Numbered from the stretch's first letter, positions 1 through 7,230 are shown. The stretch: 19,963 nt of DNA from Leptolinea sp. (GCA_022837205.1 JALHEL010000005.1:1-19963); one strand, 5' to 3'. The notes: generated by a model from the letters alone, not told the origin. Translations and numbers: made by a program.

Positions 1-274
1 ATTGACCTTTTTTCAAATTCATTTCCAAGCGATACATTCCGTCCGTGATGGAAAAAACTGCCGACCCCCAATCTCCTTGTGCCGGCTTGACATTCCAACC
101 CGTTGTTTCATCCGAAAAATCATCCTGATAGAGGGTCTCGTAAGAATCGATGGCGGAGTCAAGCTGTGCATAAGCGACGCCGAAATTGGTTAATAAAAAG
201 ATAAATAAAATAGGGGAAAACATCCAAAATACGATCCTTAAAGGATCAGACTCTTTGTTTTTAAAAGTGCTCAT
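1..274 (-). CDS. Secreted beta-sandwich-like protein, third tandem paralogue (3' end cut by window edge)
   Basis: I translated this by reading the minus strand from the ATG at 274; it stays open to the left edge (91 codons visible). The start has a strong ribosome binding site, GGGAGGA, a few bases upstream. The first ~37 residues form a signal peptide: a charged start (MSTFKNKESDPLR), a hydrophobic core, and an AYA-Q cleavage site. The mature part begins with the family signature also seen in the next two genes: LYQDDFSDETTGWN, then QGDWGS and DGMYRLEMNLKKGQ. These correspond to the first strands of a domain that resembles concanavalin/LamG-like or DUF1080-type folds; that fold assignment is inference. 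It is the last gene of a three-copy tandem array transcribed leftward. No function is recognised; extracellular carbohydrate or cell-envelope binding is the likeliest role. Confidence 0.8.
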   Translation of the reverse strand, partial: MSTFKNKESDPLRIVFWMFSPILFIFLLTNFGVAYAQLDSAIDSYETLYQDDFSDETTGWNVKPAQGDWGSAVFSITDGMYRLEMNLKKGQ

Positions 275-506
275 GATTCCTCCCGAAGATCAATAAAAAA
301 CTCTTTCCTAAAAACGGCTTAAAATCGGCGTTGATATTTCTTTCTGTAAATAAATCGACTCAATGCACCTATTCTTTTCATTTGGACGTTCAAATTACCG
401 GAAGTGAAGGTGAAAAATAATTAAATTTCTTCTGACTAAATGCGAAATTATTAAACGATATGATCCGCTTCAATTCCGATTCCTTACCCTTTCCGAATGA
501 TTGGCG

Positions 507-592
507 TTATTTTTTTGTTTTCAACACTTCCAGATTGTCAAAGCAAACGGTAGTGTTCGTCTTTTTCGGCCCTTCGGCTATGAGCCCAAAAA
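507..592 (-). other. Out-of-frame 3' tail of the second secreted paralogue
   Basis: The 210-aa reading frame stops at 578, but the -1 frame continues with residues that match the C-terminal strands of the 404-aa paralogue. GLIAEGPKKTNTTVCFDNLEV here corresponds to GLMAEGLAETQTTVFFDNLEV there. The tail ends at a TAA at 507-509. The frame change lies at a run of six T (minus strand; A588-A593 on the plus strand), where the zero-frame codons TTT TTG follow a T and so form the heptamer T TTT TTG. One extra T, or a -1 ribosomal slip, restores the full family domain. This is either a natural frameshift, a sequencing error in a homopolymer, or programmed slippage. Confidence 0.75.
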
Positions 593-1210
593 ACCCTCCT
601 TAAAACGGTTATCTTTAAAAATGGTCAAGCGGCTATCATTAATTTGAATTTGAAAATTATTCCCTTCATTAATGACGGTAATTTTATTCATCCCGGAGGA
701 ATCAAAGTTTTTGCTTTTAATGTTTTCGACGATTTCATCCCATTTATTATTCTGATTGGCATAGATACTGACATATCCTTTTACATCTAAACCGACAAAA
801 TAATAATTAGAAGGATCTTGGGCGTTGAACATAATACCGGAATCACAACCTTTGCAGGCAGGATCAAAGCGTGTTTCAACGCTGATTTGATAACCTTCTT
901 CCGGCAACGGAATAATATTTGACGGGATAACGATATTCGATCTGCCTTCTTTTAAATCCATTTTCCAACAATACGCCTCATCTTTAAATGAATATTCGAT
1001 TGAACCCCAATCATAATTATCCGGTTCCAAATTCCAATCCGTGGTATCTTCCGAAAAATCCTGCTGATAAACAATCTCGTATGATTCATTTTTGTTTTCA
1101 TTTTGTGAAAAAGCTGTTTCAAAATTGAACAGAAGAACCAAAATAAGAGAGAGAATCGTCAAAGACCTTTTATAAAAAAGACTGAAGAGTTTGCTTTTGG
1201 AAGGGCTCAT
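578..1210 (-). CDS. Secreted beta-sandwich-like protein, second tandem paralogue, frame-disrupted near its 3' end
   Basis: The zero-frame product is about 210 aa. I chose the ATG at 1210 instead of the upstream in-frame ATG at 1249 because a strong AAGGAGG sits 6 nt before it. This start also aligns with the two paralogues (MSPSKSKLF versus MSTFKNKES and MGADKNKFV). The signal peptide ends at TAFS-Q. The mature domain carries the family pattern YQQDFSEDTTDWN, DYDWGS and DEAYCWKMDLKEG, a PACKGCDSGIMF segment whose CxxC is shared with the 404-aa copy, and NNFQIQINDSRL. The frame ends early at FKEGFLGS-stop, losing the last strands, which remain in the -1 frame down to 507. A shared promoter block lies ~120 bp upstream. 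Function is unknown; secretion is well supported and binding of extracellular material is inferred. Confidence 0.75.
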   Translation of the reverse strand: MSPSKSKLFSLFYKRSLTILSLILVLLFNFETAFSQNENKNESYEIVYQQDFSEDTTDWNLEPDNYDWGSIEYSFKDEAYCWKMDLKEGRSNIVIPSNIIPLPEEGYQISVETRFDPACKGCDSGIMFNAQDPSNYYFVGLDVKGYVSIYANQNNKWDEIVENIKSKNFDSSGMNKITVINEGNNFQIQINDSRLTIFKDNRFKEGFLGS

Positions 1211-1216
1211 AATTTT

Positions 1217-1223
1217 CCTCCTT
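1217..1223 (-). promoter_or_regulatory. Ribosome binding site that fixes the start at 1210
   Basis: The minus strand reads AAGGAGG followed by AAAATT and ATG AGC. This is the best Shine-Dalgarno match in the area. It selects the inner ATG over the one 13 codons upstream, which has no comparable site. Confidence 0.8.
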
Positions 1224-1316
1224 GAATAAATGGAAGAGCTTTTTCCCAAGAAATTAAATCAGATGCGTTACTAAATTTTTTGTTTAAGTATTAATTCAAA
1301 GAAACGTTGAAAATAG

Positions 1317-1359
1317 TGTTGTATAAACATATTATAACGATGGATTTAAAAAAGAAAAT
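1317..1359 (-). promoter_or_regulatory. Promoter of the second secreted paralogue, shared block
   Basis: The minus strand has a perfect -10, TATAAT (1336-1331). It is preceded by the pyrimidine tract TTTTCTTTTTT and followed by TATACAACA (1325-1317). The same three elements occur in the same phase upstream of the 404-aa paralogue (2826-2868). At a 17-nt spacer the -35 hexamer is poor (ATTTTC), so an activator or an alternative sigma factor is possible. The leader to the ATG at 1210 is about 115 nt. Confidence 0.6.
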
Positions 1360-1421
1360 AGGCAAATTTGGATCTATAGCGAATTTGATTTGATGATTTC
1401 GGGAACGAGGAAAGTTAGACC

Positions 1422-1470
1422 CGGTGAGTCACATTATTTTGACAAAAATTTGTTATTTTATGGCTCACCG
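1422..1470. repeat. Inverted repeat between two paralogues
   Basis: CGGTGAGTC (1422-1430) pairs with GGCTCACCG (1462-1470): nine pairs including one G-T wobble, enclosing 31 nt. Inside is a smaller ACAA/TTGT pairing centred at about 1447. No T-run follows on either side, so it does not look like a standard intrinsic terminator. It may be an operator or an mRNA structure between the stop at 1507 and the promoter near 1331. Confidence 0.5.
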
Positions 1471-1506
1471 TTTCTCTGGGCTTTTAAATTTGGGAAATCA
1501 TTCTGT

Positions 1507-2721
1507 TTATTTCGAATAAGAAAAACTTTCCGCGATTTTCTTTAAACTTTCACGATATTGTTCGATCAGATCGGTCGGTGCATAGGTAAAAACTTGGAAA
1601 ACCCCGTTCTTTGCCTGAATGAACAAATGGCTGCTTTCGTAATTATTTTCACCGGCAGAAAAGTGCGCTCCGACCCAATAAGCAGGGTACCCCTCCGCAG
1701 AATAAGTACTTTGTTGATGGTATATTTCAAAATTATTTACTTGTTCTGCATAGTCATCAATGATGGTATCGGCTGCTTCTTCAGGAGAATTCCATTCGTT
1801 GAAATGTCGGATGATAAATAGGCAAGCTTTTCCATCGGATTCTTTCAGACAAAAAAGATCTCCGCTCCCTTCTTTCCGAAATGTGAATGGGACAGAAATA
1901 TCAATCATGTAGTCTATCAAATCAGATGAATTCCGCGAAGGATAAAGATCCTGAAGGGGAAGAGTCACCGGGTTCATATGATACGGAGAATCAACTCCTA
2001 TATCCGGTGCTTCGTCTTCGTTCGGTTTCTTTTTCCTTACTTCCAGATTATCAAAAAACACCGTGGTCTGAGTTTCTGCCAGTCCTTCCGCCATAAGTCC
2101 GATGGTTCCGGTACGGAAACGATTATCGGTAAAATCGATCAGAGAGATGTCGTTGATTTGAATTTCATAATTATCTTCGTTATTGACGACGGTAATTTTA
2201 TTCAACGTTGCGGGATTGAAATGATCGCTTTGAACGACATCGGTCAATAAAATCCATTGGTTATTTTCAAAAGCATAAACCATGATTTTACCGTCCGTAC
2301 ACAACGGCGCATAATAAAAATTCCCCATATCCAGGAAATTAAACAGGATTCCCGAACAGCAATTTTCACAAACCGGTTCAAAATATGTATCGAGGCTGAT
2401 TTGATAATCGTTTTCCGGCAAGTTAATCTCAATGTTGGGTCGGACAACAATCGCTTTGATCTTGTTTAAATTTATCTCCCATTGATATGTTCCGTCGGAA
2501 ATGGAACGATTGACCGTGCCCCAATCGCCTTGATTTGAATTCAAAGTCCAATCTTGGGTTTCATTGGAAAAATCCTGTCTGTAAATCAAATCGGAAGCTT
2601 CCTCATTTATTTCGCTTTGTGAAAATGCAATTTCAAAATTGATAAGAAAGAGGATTATCGATGAAATCGCCCAAAATCCTTTTCTTAAAAGCCCGACGAA
2701 TTTATTTTTGTCAGCGCCCAT
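1507..2721 (-). CDS. Secreted two-domain protein: beta-sandwich-like domain plus PsbP/DUF1795-like C-terminal domain
   Basis: This 404-aa protein is the first gene in transcription order of the three-paralogue array. GGAG precedes the ATG at 2721. Residues 1-35 are a signal peptide ending at AFS-Q, so the protein is exported; no lipobox cysteine is seen. Residues 45-230 are the family domain: YRQDFSNETQDW, GDWGT, DGTYQWEINL, PVCENCCSGILF with the shared CxxC near 118-121, NYEIQINDISL, and TVFFDNLEV at the end. A short acidic linker (231-245) leads to residues ~255-404, an alpha/beta segment (IDISVPFTF, EEAADTIIDDYAEQ, EGYPAYWVGAHF, FQVFTYAP, SLKKIAESF). That order resembles the PsbP/Mog1/DUF1795 fold; this is inferred from pattern alone. 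The truncated and partial neighbours show only the first domain. Function is unknown. Confidence 0.8.
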   Translation of the reverse strand: MGADKNKFVGLLRKGFWAISSIILFLINFEIAFSQSEINEEASDLIYRQDFSNETQDWTLNSNQGDWGTVNRSISDGTYQWEINLNKIKAIVVRPNIEINLPENDYQISLDTYFEPVCENCCSGILFNFLDMGNFYYAPLCTDGKIMVYAFENNQWILLTDVVQSDHFNPATLNKITVVNNEDNYEIQINDISLIDFTDNRFRTGTIGLMAEGLAETQTTVFFDNLEVRKKKPNEDEAPDIGVDSPYHMNPVTLPLQDLYPSRNSSDLIDYMIDISVPFTFRKEGSGDLFCLKESDGKACLFIIRHFNEWNSPEEAADTIIDDYAEQVNNFEIYHQQSTYSAEGYPAYWVGAHFSAGENNYESSHLFIQAKNGVFQVFTYAPTDLIEQYRESLKKIAESFSYSK

Positions 2722-2825
2722 TTCTATCTCCGTTCTTTAAATACAAAAGCTTTATCCAGAAATTTCAAAGAACTCCATCATCGTTATCGGGCTAAATGAT
2801 CGATTTGTACTTCATACAAAGGTTA

Positions 2826-2868
2826 TGTTGTATATACTTATTATAGTGTGTGGCGAAAAAAAGAAAAG
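2826..2868 (-). promoter_or_regulatory. Promoter of the 404-aa secreted protein, shared block
   Basis: The minus strand has TATAAT (2845-2840), followed by TATACAACA (2834-2826) and preceded by a CTTTTCTTTTTTT tract. The tract, the -10 and the downstream motif have exactly the same relative offsets as in the block before the second paralogue, and the distance to the start codon differs by only 2 nt. This conservation suggests that the promoter was duplicated with the gene. Confidence 0.6.
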
Positions 2869-2986
2869 TGTGAATTTTATCTTGTCTCTTCTTTTTGCCG
2901 GTCGGAACAGAGAAGAATTTTGAATTTCCATGGCCCCGATGTTTTCGAAACTAAGACGGAAAGGCAATGAGGACCAACGGTAAAGG

Positions 2987-2992
2987 TATAAT
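2987..2992 (+). promoter_or_regulatory. Possible -10 of the larA-like gene
   Basis: A perfect TATAAT on the plus strand would give a leader of about 135 nt before the ATG at 3134. No hexamer close to TTGACA lies at the expected spacing, so this is a weak call. Confidence 0.3.
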
Positions 2993-3133
2993 GAAATTAT
3001 AAAGAAATGGCTATGTTCTTTATCCGATTCTAAATATCGAATGCTGTTTTATTAAAGCGGTGAATTGTTTTTTCGAAAAAAATTTCAGATTATTGTTTTC
3101 GAAGCGGGTCCTATCAAATAAAAGAGGCTCTTT

Positions 3134-4390
3134 ATGGATTATCAGTTGAAATACGGGAAAAATAATTTATCAATATATATCGACGATAATCCGGACGTTA
3201 CGGTTGTAAATCCAAAAGATTCCTCCGCCTTGAAGAACCCGAAAGCGGCATTAATTCAGGAAATCCTATCCCCGATCGGGACCTGTTCACTTAAGAAAAT
3301 GATACCGAAAAGCGACCGAATCGGCATTATTTTAAATGATATTACTCGCGCAACTCCTTCCGAAATGATTTTGAACGCGATCTTAACCGTGTTATCGGAA
3401 GTCCCGACCGATCGTATTACTTTGTTTGTCGGAACGGGGACGCATCGAAAGAACACGGATAGCGAGCTGCGTGAAATGTTTGGTTCAGCAATCACAGAGT
3501 CGTTTCGCATTATACAAAATGATTCCGCTGATGAATCCACCCAAGTATTCCTTGGGAAAACTTCGTTTGGGCATGAAATTTGGTTAAATCGGGAGTTGGT
3601 AAACTGCGGATTGGTAGTACTGACCGGCTTTATCGAACCGCATTTTTTTGCTGGATTTTCCGGCGGCGGAAAAGCAATCATGCCGGGCATGGCGGGGAAC
3701 CGAACGATTTTCGCGAATCACGGAGCGGAAATGATCGCAAATCCCCATTCCGTTTGGGGAATCACAAGCGGGAATCCGATTTATGAAGAAATACTCGAGA
3801 TAGCCGAGAAAATTGAGAGATCATTTTTAGTGAATGTCGCAATGAATTCCAAACATGAAATCAATGGAGTTTTTTGCGGAGAAATTCGTCATGCACATCA
3901 GGCCGGGTGTGATTTTGTCAAACAAAATGTGATGGTGCCGGTCCCCAAACAATTTGATATTGTAATCGGAACGAATTCGGGTTACCCGCTGGATTTAAAT
4001 CTTTATCAGACGGTTAAAGGAATCAGCGCAGCTGCCAGAATTGTGAAAGACGGCGGAACCATTCTGATTGCTTCGGAATGCAGTGACGGAATTCCCGAAG
4101 AAGGAATGTTCAAGACGCTTCTCAAAGAGACCAATTCACCTCAGGCTTTTTTCGATAAGCTCCGGGAACCGGAATTCCTTGTTCAAGACCAATGGCAGGT
4201 CCAGATCCTCATGCAAATTTTACAGAAAGTGAAAGTCTGTCTTTACTCCGACAGATTATCGGACGAACAAATTCGGGCTTGTCACTTGATACCGATTCAT
4301 TCCATCGAGGAATTCTGCCGCAAGGAAGGAAAAGGAAAATCCATTTGTATTATGCCTGAAGGTCCGTTGACGATTCCTTATTTGACATAA
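3134..4390 (+). CDS. larA: LarA-family nickel-pincer-nucleotide racemase/epimerase
   Basis: This 418-aa protein has the length and motifs of the LarA (DUF2088) family. LarA itself interconverts D- and L-lactate in the cytoplasm with a nickel-pincer nucleotide cofactor. Motifs in order are LNDITRATPS (D69, R72), GTGTHR (H104), EPHFFAGFSGGGKAIMPG (H170, K180) and ANHG (H196). Compared with Lactiplantibacillus LarA as I recall it (D72, R75, H108, H174, K184, H200), the spacing is kept throughout, so an active cofactor-binding enzyme is likely. The start is preceded by AAGAGG. The cofactor genes larB, larC and larE and a lactate permease are not in this window. LarA homologues act on several 2-hydroxy acids and sugar acids, so lactate as substrate is only the default guess. 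Confidence 0.85.
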   Translation: MDYQLKYGKNNLSIYIDDNPDVTVVNPKDSSALKNPKAALIQEILSPIGTCSLKKMIPKSDRIGIILNDITRATPSEMILNAILTVLSEVPTDRITLFVGTGTHRKNTDSELREMFGSAITESFRIIQNDSADESTQVFLGKTSFGHEIWLNRELVNCGLVVLTGFIEPHFFAGFSGGGKAIMPGMAGNRTIFANHGAEMIANPHSVWGITSGNPIYEEILEIAEKIERSFLVNVAMNSKHEINGVFCGEIRHAHQAGCDFVKQNVMVPVPKQFDIVIGTNSGYPLDLNLYQTVKGISAAARIVKDGGTILIASECSDGIPEEGMFKTLLKETNSPQAFFDKLREPEFLVQDQWQVQILMQILQKVKVCLYSDRLSDEQIRACHLIPIHSIEEFCRKEGKGKSICIMPEGPLTIPYLT

Positions 4391-4457
4391 AAAAATAAAA
4401 TAATCATCTGAAGTTGATTATGAAAAGCGAAAAAGAAAACAAAAACGAATTAGGAGG

Positions 4458-4484
4458 AACGATCAATCAACCCGATCGTTTTAT
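4458..4484 (+). terminator. Possible terminator hairpin after the larA-like gene
   Basis: AACGATC (4458-4464) pairs perfectly with GATCGTT (4474-4480) around a 9-nt loop, followed by the short T-rich stretch TTATT. The stem is only 7 bp and the T-run is broken, so it may be weak or may have another role. Confidence 0.3.
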
Positions 4485-4533
4485 TACAAAGATTCGGAAA
4501 TCCTGAGGTTCGGCAGAATTTAATATCTGAATT

Positions 4534-4539
4534 TATAAT
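4534..4539 (+). promoter_or_regulatory. Possible -10 of the pfk-ppx-ppk operon
   Basis: TATAAT lies about 45 nt before the phosphofructokinase start. The upstream hexamers (TTCGGC-like) are poor -35 matches, so confidence is limited. Confidence 0.35.
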
Positions 4540-4583
4540 TTATATAGAGACGAATTGTTCCTTTAGATGAAAGGGGTAAAAAA

Positions 4584-5690
4584 ATGACATTAAAAGTCGG
4601 AATGTTAACCAGCGGGGGGGATTGCCAAGGGCTTAATTCTGCCATGCGCGGGGTCGGAAAAAGATTATTCGAAAATGACCCTCAGACCGAGGTTTATGGC
4701 TTTTTGGATGGGTATGCCGGTTTGATGCAGAGTAATTATCGTGTGATGAAACCCAGTGATTTTTCCGGTATTCTGACTTTGGGCGGAACGATTTTGGGGA
4801 CATCCCGTCAGGTATTTAAGACGATGAATGATCCTTTGTACCCCAACCGCAGTGACGGACCGACCAAGTTGGAGGGAATGATCCGCACCTACAAAGATCT
4901 AAATTTGGACGGATTGGTGATTCTCGGCGGAAACGGTACTCATAAGACCGCCAACCTGCTTTCCGAAAATGGATTAAACGTCATAACATTGCCCAAAACC
5001 ATCGATAATGATTTATGGGGAACCGATATGACCTTTGGTTTCCAGAGTGCGGTGAATATCGCAACGGAGGTGATTGACGGGATTCACTCCACTGCATCCT
5101 CCCATGGGCGGGTATTTATTATTGAAGTAATGGGGCATAATGTCGGCTGGATGACTTTGCATGCCGGGATTGCCGGCGGTGCCGATGTTATATTGATTCC
5201 GGAAATCCCTTATGATCCGCTGGCTGTAGCCGCAGCGGTGAACAAGCGTGCCCGTGAGCATAAACGCTTCTCGATTATTGCGGTAGCGGAAGGTGCGAAA
5301 ACAAAAGAAGAAGCAAAAATGAGCAAAAAGGAATATGCGGAAAAAATCGGGAATCTTCCTTTCTTATCCGTTGCTTACCGATTGGCTTCGATCTTGGATA
5401 AGTTGACGGTTCAGGAAGTCCGCTGTACGGTTCCCGGACATTTCCAACGCGGTGGTTCTCCTTGTGCTTACGATCGGGTATTGACGACTGCTTTGGGTGT
5501 CGCTGCCGCTGATTGGGTCATTCAGAAAAAATTCGGTGTCATGGTCGGGATGGTCAATAATGAGATCGTCGGAATTCCCCTGAAGGATGTTGCCGGAAAA
5601 GTGAAGTCCGTACCAACGAATCATCCCTTAATTCAATCGGCGCGAAACATCGGAATTTATTTCGGAGATGAAGATTTAGAAAATGGCTAA
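4584..5690 (+). CDS. pfkA: 6-phosphofructokinase, GGNGT/PKTIDND type
   Basis: This 368-aa cytoplasmic enzyme phosphorylates fructose 6-phosphate in glycolysis. Motifs in order: TSGGDCQGLN (9-18) at the nucleotide/phosphate loop; GGNGTHKTA (115-123); PKTIDND (137-143) with the catalytic Asp of TIDND at 141; MGHNVGW (183-189); PEIP (206-209); PGHFQRGGSP (284-293). The donor-determining positions are mixed. The Gly of GGNG matches ATP-dependent enzymes, while the Lys of PKTIDND is typical of pyrophosphate enzymes and of some ATP enzymes. The usual Mg-binding Asp of GGDG is Asn here. ATP use is likelier from the Gly, but PPi use cannot be excluded. AAAGGGG precedes the ATG. The stop overlaps the next start by 8 nt, indicating translational coupling with the Ppx-like gene. 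Confidence 0.9.
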   Translation: MTLKVGMLTSGGDCQGLNSAMRGVGKRLFENDPQTEVYGFLDGYAGLMQSNYRVMKPSDFSGILTLGGTILGTSRQVFKTMNDPLYPNRSDGPTKLEGMIRTYKDLNLDGLVILGGNGTHKTANLLSENGLNVITLPKTIDNDLWGTDMTFGFQSAVNIATEVIDGIHSTASSHGRVFIIEVMGHNVGWMTLHAGIAGGADVILIPEIPYDPLAVAAAVNKRAREHKRFSIIAVAEGAKTKEEAKMSKKEYAEKIGNLPFLSVAYRLASILDKLTVQEVRCTVPGHFQRGGSPCAYDRVLTTALGVAAADWVIQKKFGVMVGMVNNEIVGIPLKDVAGKVKSVPTNHPLIQSARNIGIYFGDEDLENG

Positions 5691-7230
5691 ACCACTGATC
5701 GTTGCGGCAATTGATGTCGGTTCCCATGATGTGATCATGAAAATTGCCGGATTGAAGTCCGATGAACCCCCTAAGATAATCGATGAGGTACAACGTACCA
5801 TTCCGATGGGCGCCGATACGTATTCAACCGGAAAAATCAGTCAAAATTTATTGAATCAAACGATCGAAGTTCTCAAGACATTCAATAAAAAGATGGAGGA
5901 ATACAAAGTCAATACGGTTCAGGCTGCCGCCACCAGTGCCTTTCGGGAAGCCGCTAATCAGCTTTTTGTTGTTGAACAAATCCGCAGATTGACCGGTATT
6001 GAGGTGGAAGTCCTTTCGAGCGGAATGGATTCATATTATCATCAGATCGCCTTATCGGAAACGATTCCTGATTTTACGGAAATGATCCAAACCAATGTTT
6101 TGATCGTAAATATCGGATCCGGCAGTATTCAGCTGACTTTATTTAATGACGGGAAATACATCAATACTCAGAATTTTCGGCTGGGACCGTTACGAATTCG
6201 TGAGCTGCTGGGAGATCTGGAACGGCACTCGACGGATTTCGGCGGATTAATGACCGAGTATATTTCGGGAGAACTGAATTACTATAAAACCTTCGGACCG
6301 AAGCGGGCAACTTATCAGAATCTGATCGTTTTAGGCGGATCGTCACGTTACATCAAGCATGTCGCCGGTTGGACGAGCAAAAAGCAAGGGCAAATTAAGA
6401 AGGAAGATTTTGAAAGCTTTTTTGAAAAATTAAAAAGCGGTAATCCGAATGATCTCCCGCGACTTTCTCAGGTACCTACCGAACAAGAGACATTGATGCT
6501 GCCGACTTGTATCGTTATTGATGAAGTATTGCAGTTCACCGGAATCGATCAGCTGTATATTTCGGATGTCGATCTGACAACCGGAATGCTTTACAAAATG
6601 GCGAACGAACTGCAAAAATATCGGTTTAAACGAGATCCGGATATCAACCGGATAGAGTCGGCAATTTATTTGGCGAATCGTTATCGCACGGATAAAAAAC
6701 ATTCGCAACATGTAAGTCATTTGGCGGTCGGTCTGTTTGATTTGACGGTCAAGATTCACGGATTGCCAAAAATTGCGCGAGTATATCTTGAAATGGCCGC
6801 TATATTGCATAATATCGGCAAGTATGTCAGCATGGAAAATGACGGTGTGCGAAGTTACAATATTATCCAATCCAATGAATTGATCGGTCTGAATGAAAGA
6901 GAACTCGAAATTGTTGCGCTAACCGCTTGCTTTCATAACGGAAGGGTTCATCCGAATGATCCCATGCTGCAAAAACTGACTTCGGACGAAAAATTAATGA
7001 CTCTCAAACTGATTTCCATTTTAGCTTTGGCAAACTCTTTGGATGCGGGTCATCAACAGAAAATTGAAATTATAAAAACGCGGGTGGAAGACGATCGCTT
7101 AGAAATATTTATCAGTTCTGATAAGGATTTTACTTTGGAATTATGGAATTTCAATAAACATACCGGCTTATTCCAGGCATTATTCGGATTGCACCCCGAA
7201 ATTAGATTACTCAAATCAAAGAAAATATAA
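5683..7230 (+). CDS. Ppx/GppA-family protein with C-terminal HD-like domain, catalytic motifs altered
   Basis: This 515-aa protein has the two-part layout of exopolyphosphatase/pppGpp phosphohydrolases: an actin-like ATPase fold (~1-310) and an HD-type helical domain (~320-515). Landmarks are AAIDVGSHDV (8-17, usually DIGSNS), ATSAFREA (83-90), LSSGMDSYYHQ (111-121, where active Ppx enzymes have a GEEEA stretch with the catalytic Glu), NIGSGSIQL (143-151, usually DIGGGS), and LHNIGK (375-380, usually LHDIGK). Several catalytic or metal-binding acids are therefore replaced. From memory, Clostridia have a similar divergent Ppx beside ppk1, so this may be a real subfamily and not decay. It starts inside the pfk gene (8-nt overlap) and is followed by ppk. 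Polyphosphate or nucleotide sensing, or altered hydrolysis, are both possible. Confidence 0.8.
   Translation: MAKPLIVAAIDVGSHDVIMKIAGLKSDEPPKIIDEVQRTIPMGADTYSTGKISQNLLNQTIEVLKTFNKKMEEYKVNTVQAAATSAFREAANQLFVVEQIRRLTGIEVEVLSSGMDSYYHQIALSETIPDFTEMIQTNVLIVNIGSGSIQLTLFNDGKYINTQNFRLGPLRIRELLGDLERHSTDFGGLMTEYISGELNYYKTFGPKRATYQNLIVLGGSSRYIKHVAGWTSKKQGQIKKEDFESFFEKLKSGNPNDLPRLSQVPTEQETLMLPTCIVIDEVLQFTGIDQLYISDVDLTTGMLYKMANELQKYRFKRDPDINRIESAIYLANRYRTDKKHSQHVSHLAVGLFDLTVKIHGLPKIARVYLEMAAILHNIGKYVSMENDGVRSYNIIQSNELIGLNERELEIVALTACFHNGRVHPNDPMLQKLTSDEKLMTLKLISILALANSLDAGHQQKIEIIKTRVEDDRLEIFISSDKDFTLELWNFNKHTGLFQALFGLHPEIRLLKSKKI

Larger units (their letters stand above)
2722..3133. other. Divergent intergenic region, ~410 bp, no gene
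   Basis: No convincing coding frame is present. The left part holds the leader and promoter of the leftward 404-aa gene. The right part holds a possible rightward -10 TATAAT at 2987-2992 with no good -35 match. A 14-bp perfect palindrome, TTTTTTCGAAAAAA (3068-3081), lies about 50 bp before the larA-like gene. It could be an operator, but with so many A and T it could also be chance. Confidence 0.6.

Noticed and set aside
1211..1249. Upstream ATG of the second secreted paralogue
   Set aside because: The inner ATG at 1210 has a strong SD and aligns with both paralogues and with the conserved leader length.
2967..3002. 11-codon frame (MRTNGKGIMKL) upstream of the larA-like gene, with a GGAAAGG close before it
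   Set aside because: The spacing is only about 2 nt, the frame includes the candidate -10, and nothing else supports expression.
3068..3081. Perfect palindrome TTTTTTCGAAAAAA as an operator
   Set aside because: It is composed almost entirely of A and T runs and can arise by chance; mentioned only in the intergenic entry.
4420..4506. 28-codon frame starting MKSEKENKNE between the larA-like gene and pfk
   Set aside because: It has no ribosome binding site, is lysine/asparagine-rich as expected from A-rich DNA, and overlaps the putative terminator hairpin.
6430..6870. Long minus-strand frame (146 codons) inside the Ppx-like gene
   Set aside because: It is antisense to a well-supported gene, has no recognisable motifs and is typical of shadow frames; the same applies to other antisense frames such as 3256-3690, 11217-11786 and 12252-12656.
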